Position numbers and translations under genes: made by a program. Positions 55,848 to 64,000 of a stretch of 64,000 bases of DNA are shown here, in pieces. Source of the stretch: Thamnaconus septentrionalis (taxonomy: Eukaryota; Chordata; Actinopteri; Tetraodontiformes; Monacanthidae); NCBI GenBank assembly GCA_009823395.1, contig CM020519.1:1-64000 (forward strand). The letters are read 5' to 3'. A model generated the notes under the pieces. It was not told where the DNA came from, did no database searches, and saw only the letters and a program-made list of their open reading frames with translations. The stretch's first letter is position 1, and every line of letters starts with the position of its first letter.

Positions 55848-56645
55848 CTATGGCGAACGAGCAGAGAAGCAGCGCATGTATTCTGTGAGCCAGGGGTTGA
55901 ATTCCGGTCGGACCGCCGCTCTAACTTTCTCCACGTCGGCCGACTTGGCTCGACGGCGTTCACTCCTCTGGGCCTGGATCTGCCGCGCCACCTGCCGCCG
56001 CGTTTTGGCACGGAGGGCGGACTCGTGAATCTGATGAGTGGAAGCCACGGGACAGACGTTGTGAGTCTTCCTCCCTGCGGCGTCTGCGTCTCTCTGCCCT
56101 GAACCATACAGAGCAAAAGGGTGCCTCGCCTGCTGACTGCCCTCCCTGCACTGCTGTGCTGCAGCTGGCTTGACCTGGTGGGAGCGCCTAGCTTGCCTGG
56201 ACTGTTTGGAAGGTTTGCTGTGTATTATTCCACCAGTGCATTTTTCTCTTAAGCTTTGACCGTCTTTGTTGCCAACTCTCTGCTCCTCCACAACTTTTGT
56301 CTCTCCGGCGCCTTGGAGAGGACCGGCAGTGGAGTTTGCTGCCTGTGCCTCCTCCTGAAGGGGAACCCTTGGAACAAGAACTGTGCTTCCATCCATCTTC
56401 GCCCCCCAACCCTCCTGCAGCTCCACATCTCCTCGCTCCTCCTGGTGCTCACCTGGAGCTGCAGGACTTCCCCCTGTTTCCGAATCAGTGTCTGAGCCGC
56501 TCCATAACCAGGGGTTGTGTGTCTGCTCCAGTAGCCTTCGGGTCAGCCTGTACTTCAGCAGCTCTTCGTAACACTTAGCGTAAGACTCCCATTTAGGGTC
56601 TTTGTATTTCTTCATGTACTCCGAGCGGATCCTCCTGGTGACCAT
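55848..56645 (-). CDS. ccsap: Centriole, cilia and spindle-associated protein
   Basis: A 265-codon ORF. It opens with the conserved N-terminus MVTRRIRSEYMKKYKDPKWE, YEELLKYRLTRRLLEQTHNP and WLWSGSDTDS, and closes with HPFALYGSGQRDADAAGRKT, HNVCPVASTHQIHESALRAK, RAKSADVEKVR and NPWLTEYMRCFSAR, which match vertebrate CCSAP. The middle is low-complexity and divergent, as in the family. CCSAP binds microtubules at centrioles, cilia axonemes and the spindle. I chose ATG 56645 because a splice acceptor (TGTCTTTCAG) lies just upstream, implying a non-coding first exon; the upstream in-frame ATG would lie within the intron. A GC-rich block at 56780-56940 is the likely promoter. Length is close to the human protein. 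Confidence 0.93.
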   Translation of the reverse strand: MVTRRIRSEYMKKYKDPKWESYAKCYEELLKYRLTRRLLEQTHNPWLWSGSDTDSETGGSPAAPGEHQEERGDVELQEGWGAKMDGSTVLVPRVPLQEEAQAANSTAGPLQGAGETKVVEEQRVGNKDGQSLREKCTGGIIHSKPSKQSRQARRSHQVKPAAAQQCREGSQQARHPFALYGSGQRDADAAGRKTHNVCPVASTHQIHESALRAKTRRQVARQIQAQRSERRRAKSADVEKVRAAVRPEFNPWLTEYMRCFSARSP

Positions 56646-56699
56646 CTTGTCACTTAGAAAGCTGAAAGACAACCTCAGAGATAAAGTGATTACACGTGT

Positions 56700-57719
56700 G
56701 ACGCCTCAGTGTTGAAGTACACCAACATTTCCCACTTTGACATCACAAAGAACAAGAGAAGCAGCTCCACGGCTGGACTATGGACTCGACTGTAGCGGGG
56801 CTGTGAGCCTCTTCAGAGCCGCGGCGAGGAAGCCGCTGCCCGGCTGCGGAGCACCGGGACCCGCCGTCAGAGTTCCGGTGGAGCGGGAAGCTAGCTCGGC
56901 TAGCGGTTAGCATGGACCTTCCGGCTGCACGGCGGTTAGCTTGAGTGAGTTTATCGCAACCCGATGCGACAGAACATACCAGTGAGCGCGAGCCACACCG
57001 AAAATTCTTCTTCTTCTTCTTCTTCTTCTTCTTCTTCTTCTTCTTCTTCGTCTCGTCGTCTTCTTCGTCTTCTCCTTCCTCCTCTTCTTCCGGTCACAAC
57101 GCTGACCTCCAAAATAAACGTATTAATGACCCGTTACATTTAATATAAAATGTTACAGTTTATTGTCCGAGTCACGAGGAAGCATGGTTATATAAATTAA
57201 TTGTGTTTTTCTTTAAAGTTTGACTTCGTACCCTCAAGTCAGTTAAATGAGTTTGTATACATATTAAAGTGCACTGAGCAGAATGCTATGCTAACATCCG
57301 ATGACGTGTTTTCCTGTCCCTCCGATCGCTGTGGGTGATTTCAGTGTTAAAACTCGTTCATTTTTCCACTTTAGGTTAAACAGCAGGAAAGAATCGGGTG
57401 GGACGGGATGGTGTGTGTCTTTGTGTGCGTGTGTGTGGGGAACGTGTTGTGTTGATAAAGTCGATTTTAACGCGCCTCATTCTTTTGAATTAAACTTTGA
57501 TTCCACACACACACACACACACACTATGAGAGCTCTGCGAGTGACAACGTACCACGTGACGGGTGCTTGCGACCCTTTTCTCTCGCGAGATGTGACGCTC
57601 GCGACCGCGAGATCGTCTGCAGCAACAAACAGGCTCCGAACCTGAAGACAATCCGCCGTTTCTGCGGTAAGACCTCGATTAGCGGGCGCGCGTGCACAAG
57701 CCGCGCGCGCACAGGCATG

Positions 57720-57720
<1 letters not shown>
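56700..57720. promoter_or_regulatory. Bidirectional CpG-rich interval between ccsap and zbtb25
   Basis: Two CpG-rich blocks (56780-56940 and 57535-57720) flank a TTC microsatellite (about 57004-57048). ccsap reads left and zbtb25 right. In the right block, CCGTTTCTGCGGTAAGACC gives a plausible first-exon donor (exon end about 57665) for a non-coding zbtb25 exon. No TATA box is seen. Confidence 0.5.

Positions 57721-57721
<1 letters not shown>

Positions 57722-57758
<37 letters not shown>
57722..57758. repeat. (TG)n microsatellite in zbtb25 5' region
   Basis: About 18 TG repeats within the presumed first intron. Confidence 0.95.
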
Positions 57759-57760
<2 letters not shown>

Positions 57761-58077
57761 AGGGAAGGGAGGAGGCGCGCGCGCGCACAGCAGTGTGCGT
57801 GAAGCGGACCGCGGACGTGCCCGAGGCAGAATGTGAGGGGGGGGGCGCCGAGGCGTGCACACGGGCGCTCCGAAGCTTCCGGTTCGTTTGGTTCCTTTTC
57901 AGAACCAAACGAGCCCCTCCCACCACTGCCCCCCCCCGCCTCCTCCCGTGTGTGTGTGTTAGAAAGAGAGAATAAGGTGACCTTCAGTGAGGTCATAGGT
58001 CGGACGAGGTGACCCCCCCCCCCCTCAGGTGTTAACAGCCTGGTGCTCCTGTGTGTCCTCCACCACAGGGGGGCGCC

Positions 58078-59455
58078 ATGGAGGTGTCGTCCCACAGCCT
58101 CCTCCTGCTGCAGCAGCTCAACGTCCAGCGAGAGTTCGGCTTCCTGTGCGACTGCACCGTCGCCATCGGCAACGTCTACTTCAAGGCCCACCGCGCCGTG
58201 CTGGCCGCCTTCTCCAACTACTTCAAGATGATCTTCATCCACCAGTCCAGGTCAGGAGGGGGTCCCAGTAGGTCCCAGGGGGTCTGAGTGGGTCTGGGGG
58301 GGGGTCTCTGGTTCCTCTGGTTGCAGTGTGGCGAACATCTGACAGGACCTCAGATGGTCATGTGACCTGATCCGTGCCCCCTGTGTCTCCTCCCACCAGT
58401 GAGTGCATTAAGATCCAGCCCACCGACATCCAGCCGGACGTCTTCAGCTACCTTCTCCACATCATGTACACGGGTTTGTGTCCCAAGCAGCCGGTGGACC
58501 AGAGCCGCCTGCAGGACGGCATCAAGTTCCTCCACGCCTACCAGCTGTGCAGGACGCCAGCAGAGGGCGCCGCTCCTGCCGACGCCGCCAGCGACGCCGT
58601 GCGGATGTCCAACCTGTACGGCATCCAGATCTCCTCCCAGCTGGCCAGCAAGGACCCGCCCTCCGTCCCCAAGTCCTCCAGCGGCTCCTGCGGCGCCCCC
58701 GAGGACGCCGGCGGCGGCGTTGACAGCGGCGGCGGTGGGCGGTCCCAGCTCTCCCTGGCCGTGGGGCTGCAGGGCGTGGCAGCGGCGGCGCTAACGTGTG
58801 CTCGGTGGCGTCGGGCGACGACTCGGACGTCTCGGCTCGGATCAAACAGGAGCGGCTGGAGGACGGCGAGGAGCCGCAGGGGGCGGGGCCTCTGTCTCCG
58901 ACCCCCCACCTGCTGTGCCCCCGCTGCGGTGAGCGCTGCTCCTCCCCTGACGGGCTGCGGGAGCACCTGTTCAGCCACGCCCTGGACCCCGCCCACCTGG
59001 GGGAGGGGCTGGACGGCGGCGGCGAGCCCCCCGGGGCTCCGGAGCAGCTGCAGGAGGCGCTGCGGCAGAGCCAGGCGCTGGCCAATCAGCTGGCGGCCGA
59101 GCTGAGGAGGAGCCGGGGGGGCGGAGGAGGGGTCGGCGTGCTGCACTCGCGCAAGCGCAGGATGGCGTGCGCCGTCTGCGGGCTTCGCTTTGGCCACAAG
59201 GGGCTGCTGCAGGAGCACATGTACGCCCACACGGGGCGCCACCAGCGCTACGGCCGCCTGTGCAGCCAGCTCTTCCAGGGCGCCGCCCACCTCTGCCAGG
59301 GTGCTGTCCAGGAGCCTGGGGGTGGGGCCAACGATGACCCCGCCCCCTCTGCCGCCGAGGAGGCCGTCGCCCACCGGGACGCTCAGGACAACGGCAGCTC
59401 CTGCTACTCGCTGGACTCAGAAGCCTCCAGCGGCGAGGGCCTGCCGGTGGAGTGA
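58078..59455 (+). CDS. zbtb25: Zinc finger and BTB domain protein 25, with an apparent frameshift
   Basis: Exon 1 58078-58250 ([55 protein letters not shown]) is spliced to exon 2 from 58400 ([26 protein letters not shown]), forming the BTB/POZ domain used for dimerisation and corepressor binding. [23 protein letters not shown], finger 1 ([10 protein letters not shown]...LREHLFSH) and finger 2 ([21 protein letters not shown]) follow the order of ZBTB25, a nuclear transcriptional regulator. Near 58775-58795 the frame must shift by one base to continue into [20 protein letters not shown]: a real mutation or an assembly error in GC-rich DNA. AATAAA at 60169-60174 may end the transcript. It is convergent with the mthfd1-like gene. 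Confidence 0.9.
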
Positions 59456-61369
59456 TGATGTCATCAGAGTGATGTCATCAGAGTGATGTCATCACCGGTT
59501 AAAATAAGACGAGCGGCTCTCCTGCTGCTGCTGCTGCTGCTGACTTCCTGTTTCCTGTGCAGGTGTGTGTGTGAGTGAGGGAGTGAGTGAAACCAGTCAT
59601 GTGATCATGATGTCATCAGTCATCCCCCCCCCCCAGTCGCCCTGGTACACAGCAAACTCGCCAATAGAAGAGGAGGCCACTGTTAGGGTCAGTGCTAATG
59701 CGGCTAGCGCTAGTTGCTGAGAGACTGTGTCCTCATTGGTGGAGCTACTGTTACCAGAAGCAGCTGTAACACCAGAGGCCCCACCCACATACACCCCCCT
59801 CCCTCCACGGATCGCCTGATTGGTTGCTCCCTCTGTGAACTTCTGACAGTGGATGGATCAGGTGACTCTGTAAAAAGAAAAAAAGGAAAAACACAGGAAA
59901 GTTGTGACATTAGCGCCCTTCTCCCATTGGTTGCTGTGTTGGTGGGAGAAGCTTTGCGACAATCTGGAGGTTCCTGCTTCCTGGAAGTGTGAGGAACCCA
60001 CTTGAACCTGATGATTCATTTGTTCATCTCGTTTCTTCTACAGCTTTACCACAGAAAAAACATTGGTGGGATTTTTAAAGCATTGAACTAAAAAGAAAAG
60101 TGAAAACAGTACCTTCAAAAGTTAAATATGTTTTTTTTCCTCTTGAATTTCTGTTTATTGTCTATAGAAATAAAATGAGACAATGTGGCGCAGGAAGCGT
60201 CGCGGTATGTAACTTTATTTTGAAAGGGAAGTGATGAAGGTGGTGGTTGTGTCTGTGTTTTATTGTGAAAAAATCTAATGGGAAATCAGTGTTTTGTTGA
60301 TGGACGTCTGTTTTTATATGGATCCAACCTTCACATTTTGTCAATAAATGTCTTTTTGCACCAATCAAAGTCAAACAGTCTCAGAAGACTGGTGGCTGGC
60401 AGTGGAACTGCAAATCATCTTGTGATTCTTGCCAACGTCCCAACAGAGGAGTGAACTTGTGTTATTGTCCCTGCAGTGACAGCTGGTGTCCAGCAGAGGG
60501 CACTGAGAACCCAGCTAGACACAGACCTCAGAATTTACAGCGTCATTCCAGAAAATACGGAAATGTGTGGTTTTTTAAAGATTATTTTTTTAATCTTATA
60601 TATGAATATATTGATAATATAGGTGACTAATAATATAAATATCAAAAATCCACTGACTGACCTTCAGGTTCCGTGCTTGGTGAAGGATTTACCCTGAACC
60701 TGCTTAGGAGGTCCTTTAAGCCGGGTCAGGTGTGTGAGAGGGGCGGAGCTAGAGGCACCTGTCACACCTGCCTGATCACTATTGGTCGTCATATCGATAT
60801 CAAACATCAACAGCTGACACAACAGGAAACAACTTCCTGTGGATCAGCGGAGGCTCTGATTGGCCGGCCTGTTGCTTGGGCCAGGTGTATTTTTAGTCCG
60901 CATCGCTATGGAAACCAACTGAGGTTCTTCACACCTTCAACAGAGAGAGAAAAAGAGAGAGGATCAGCTGATCAATCAATCACCCATCCAATACTCTGTG
61001 CTGACCACAGGGGGGCGCCAGATCCACCAAATTAGCATCTTGCTCATGGTGCTGCTCTGGTTGGTTCTGGTGCCGGTCCTGCTCCTGGTCCTGGTTCTGG
61101 TGCTGGTCTTTGTGTCGGTCCTGGTTCAGGTTCCGGCTCAGGTTCTGGTACTGGTACTGGTACTGGTATTGGTACACAGCTAAGCAGGGAGAACGACCAA
61201 AGGGGGGTGCCAGAGTGCAGCGGACAGCAGAACAGGCATTGGAATCCCAGTCTATCTGTAATCTATGTTCTATCTATCATCTATCATCAATATATATATC
61301 ATCTATATTCTATCTATATTCTATCATCTATCTATCCATCTTCTGATAATCAATAAACATTCATGTCAT
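59456..61369. other. zbtb25 3' UTR and intergenic region
   Basis: Possible AATAAA signals at 60169 and about 60342 (+). A CTGGTx hexanucleotide-like minisatellite lies at 61056-61172, and ATCT-rich repeats at 61255-61340. No other gene seen. Confidence 0.55.
61056..61172. repeat. GGTNCTGGT minisatellite
   Basis: About 117 bp of imperfect CTGGTN hexamers (CTGGTTCTGGTGCTGGTC pattern). Confidence 0.85.
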
Positions 61370-61383
61370 GATTTCAACTCAAA

Positions 61384-61389
61384 CTTTAT
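61384..61389 (-). terminator. Poly(A) signal of the mthfd1-like gene
   Basis: TTTATT on the + strand is AATAAA on the - strand, about 280 bp beyond the stop codon. Supports a real gene end here rather than an intron. Confidence 0.5.
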
Positions 61390-61669
61390 TGATGTTGTCC
61401 AGACTGTTTCTATCAGTCATGGTGATACTGTGACATCACTTCCGGTCAACAGTCGAGCGCTTGAATCAGGTGTTTGGTCACATGACCTCAGTCTGAGTGT
61501 CTACGGCGGCCACGATGACCTCCGACCCTAGGACGGTGGAGGGGGCGGGGGTAGGCACGCCTCCCTGGGCTCGGACTGACATGGACAGGGCCGGACACAC
61601 CTACGGAGGAGGAGGGTAGAGGTGTGTGGCCCCGCCCACCACCAGCTGATTGGTCCAGGTGGAGGTGAG

Positions 61670-63284
61670 TCAGGTGCGGGCCTGGTCCCTCAGCAGGAAG
61701 CGCTGGGCGCTCTGCACTGTGTTCTGCAAGCACAACACAGGACGCCAAGTCACACAACTGCAGTCCAGGCAGCCACCAGGGGGCGCTGTCGCACTACAGA
61801 GGACAAGGAGGGGGGTGACGCCTGTCTGTCGCCCCCTGCTGGCTGATCACACACCTCCATCAGCATGGCCACCGTCATGGGCCCCACCCCTCCAGGCACA
61901 GGCGTGATGAATCCTGCCCTCTGATTGGCCGAGGCATAGTGGACGTCTCCCACCACCCGCTTCCCGCTCGGCCTGCTGTCGTCTGACACACACACACAGA
62001 CACACACAGACACACACACACACACACACACAGACACACAGACACACACACACACACACAGACACACACCGCATCAGGTTGTCCAGCTGTTGCCATTGTT
62101 GAGTGTGTGTGTGTGTGTAGACAGACCAGTGACATAGTTGATTCCACAGTCGATGACCACGCCCCCTTCCTTCAGCCACTCCCCTCGCACCATCTCTGCT
62201 CGCCCCGCCCCCACCACCAGGATGTCGGCTCGGCCCACCTGACCAGCAGAAAACGCATCATCAGACAGGAAACAGTCTGCGCTGAACACTAGTGTGTGTG
62301 TGTGTGTGTGTGCGTGCAGGTGGGCGGGGCCAGACCTGCTGGGGCAGGTCAGGGGTCTTTGAGTGACAGGTGGTGACAGTGGCGTGGCTCCACAGCAGCA
62401 GGTCGTGCATCGGAGCGCCCACAATCTTACTGCGGCCAATCACCACGGCGTGCTTCCCCGCCACGGACACTCCTGCACACAGTCACATGACACAGTCACA
62501 TGACACAGTCACATGACACGGCCGACTCCACTGGAGTCACATGACAACACATGAGCCCAAAATAGAAGCAAATGGATTTTCTCTATTTATTCATTGTCAG
62601 TTAGCAGTTTGACTCCGCCTCCCCTGACGGCTGGACTAGACAGGAAGTGGGCGTGGCCAGGGTCTCACCCGTCTGCCTGATGAGCTCCATGCAGCCGTTG
62701 GGGGTGCAGGGGATGAAGCAGCTGCTGAGGTCACCGCGGGACAACTTGCCTGCGTTGATGCAGCTCAGACTGCACACACACACACACACACATGAAGCAC
62801 AGAGAGACAGGAAGGGGCGGGGCTAGTGGAGGCCTGCTCACCCGTCCACGTCCTTCTCCGGGGAGACGGCGTTGGTGATGAGCTCGCTGTCCATGGGGTG
62901 GGCGGAGTCTAGCGGCAGCTGGACGATCAGACCGTGGACCGACGAATCGTCGTTGACCGCCATGATGCTGCGCAGCACCTGTGGGTGCGAGGGGGAGGGG
63001 GGGGGGTCAGGAGAGACGCACCCACAGCCATGACCTCAGGTGACCTCACACCGTGACCTCACCGACCTCTTCCTGCGTGGCCGAGCGAGGCAGCCGCACA
63101 TGTCTGGCGTCGATCCCGATCTGCACAACAACACAACAACACAACAACACAACTCAGCCATCAACAACAGTAGCAGGCGCCAACAGCATCAGTCTGCCCC
63201 CTGGTGGCAGGCTGGGGTAGAGCTCACTGGCCCCTCCCTGAATGGCTCTGCACCCTGACAAACACACAACCTCCCTTGGATCCA

Positions 63285-63322
<38 letters not shown>

Positions 63323-63534
63323 CTCGGCTGCAGCCTTCAGTTTGGAGCTGATGTACAAGTTGGAGTCGTCTCTGTCGCCCACCTGTCACACACACACACA
63401 CACACACACACAGGTCAGTGTCACAGACTCCACCACATTTCCACCAGGAGCCACTCAGCAGTCACTGCTTCACAACCACAGCATCCTCACAGTGTTGAGT
63501 TTTCACAACACTACACAATATCTGCATCTGTGTA

Positions 63535-63574
<40 letters not shown>

Positions 63575-63908
63575 ACTATGAGCTGGTCAGTCTGACTCTT
63601 ATCAGAGTTGCTTGAGAATCAGCAGCTGCAACAAACAGTGCAGCTGCTGATTGGACAAAGTCCAGCAGGGGGCGGACGGACCTGCAGACGCCCTGACGAC
63701 TTCATCCAATCAAATCAATCAAAGAAACAAAGGTGTTGGCTAAAGATAATGGGATAATGGGTTAGCATGCTAATGCTAAGGTTAGCGGAGTTAACTGTTG
63801 TTGTTTGTGCACTTGTGACCTGCAGGACCACCAGAGCCGGTCGGAATCCTGAGAAGAGATTCTTCATCTGGTCCACCTCCTTCTTCAGCCTGTCCCTCAC
63901 CAGCCTGG

Positions 63909-63939
<31 letters not shown>

Positions 63940-64000
63940 TGAAATCAGGTCTGCATCCTTCTGGCTGCAACAAGGTCAAACTGACTCAAACTGGGACTGA
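61670..64000 (-). CDS. mthfd1-like: Methylenetetrahydrofolate dehydrogenase/cyclohydrolase (MTHFD1-like), 5' end outside window
   Basis: Nine exons, in coding order: 63820-63904 ([13 protein letters not shown]), 63323-63382 ([20 protein letters not shown]), 63067-63120 ([18 protein letters not shown]), 62842-62978 ([21 protein letters not shown]), 62669-62769 ([20 protein letters not shown]), 62336-62472 ([28 protein letters not shown]), 62127-62238 ([28 protein letters not shown]), 61855-61982 ([18 protein letters not shown]) and 61670-61723 ([17 protein letters not shown], stop). Splice sites and phases agree throughout. The domain interconverts 5,10-methylene- and 10-formyl-THF in the cytosol. 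Sequence resembles MTHFD1 rather than MTHFD2, yet it stops where the 10-formyl-THF synthetase domain should begin. Confidence 0.88.
61983..62068. repeat. (CA)n microsatellite with CAGA interruptions in an intron
   Basis: Intronic CA tract adjacent to an exon acceptor. Further intronic CA/TG tracts lie at 62103-62119, 62291-62313, 62772-62793, 63287-63319, 63387-63412, 63538-63573 and 63910-63940; nearly every intron of this gene has one. Confidence 0.93.

Noticed and set aside
58522..59374. Long - strand ORFs opposite zbtb25
   Set aside because: They are shadows of GC-rich coding sequence; the + strand carries conserved BTB and zinc-finger motifs.

Overview
The window is teleost-like vertebrate DNA. 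CA/TG, CT and TTC microsatellites, an L1-type LINE, a single-exon fish-type TRIM gene, and recognisable ccsap, zbtb25 and mthfd1-like genes all point to a ray-finned fish. The left two thirds looks like a subtelomere: dozens of tracts of the vertebrate telomere repeat, all reading CCCTAA on the + strand as expected for a left chromosome arm, alternate with short repeated elements. The species cannot be named from the sequence.

Region 1 (1-33,100) is a mosaic of telomeric tracts and at least three kinds of repeated unit. (a) Two 5'-truncated Penelope-like elements (PLEs; 3,207-5,761 and 14,265-16,130) keep the GIY-YIG endonuclease reading frame, a 3' region of degenerate telomere-like repeats, a TATA box and a hammerhead-type ribozyme; four further loci keep only the terminal part. 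(b) Many small ribozyme units carry a hammerhead core (CTGANGA...GAAAC), a hairpin CCACCACC-TTCG-GGTGGTGG, a second hairpin and a third terminal hairpin, some in ~1.4-kb tandem dimers. (c) A ribozyme-free R element has a constant 3' end (palindrome ATCGGGAATTTCCCGAT) and many different 5' start points. All are in the same orientation. In nearly all cases the right end is a hairpin, then a short spacer, then CCTAACCCTAACCC. This fits an RNA whose CCCUAA 3' part pairs with the TTAGGG overhang and is reverse-transcribed onto the chromosome end, followed by renewed telomere growth.

Region 2 (33,109-40,080) is a shuffled, internally duplicated patchwork. It holds intronless fragments of a PTEN retrocopy, five fragments resembling a TAO-kinase coiled-coil exon, and repeated cassettes with the palindrome GGGGGTCGCA...TGTGACCCCC. 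An L1-like LINE (about 40,084-44,335) separates it from the ordinary chromosome arm.

Region 3 (44,336-64,000) is normal euchromatin: a TRIM E3-ligase-like gene (-), gene-poor DNA rich in microsatellites, ccsap (-), zbtb25 (+) and an mthfd1-like gene (-) running off the right edge. The convergent zbtb25/mthfd1 pair matches the human MTHFD1-ZBTB25 neighbourhood on chromosome 14. The mthfd1-like gene appears to end after the dehydrogenase/cyclohydrolase domain, so it may be bifunctional rather than trifunctional.

The candidate undescribed system is the telomere-associated family of ribozyme-bearing retroelements in Region 1, in which the telomere repeat seems to be part of the element's 3' recognition and priming end. 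Family names come from recalled protein motifs, structures from visual base-pairing, and mobility mechanisms are inference.
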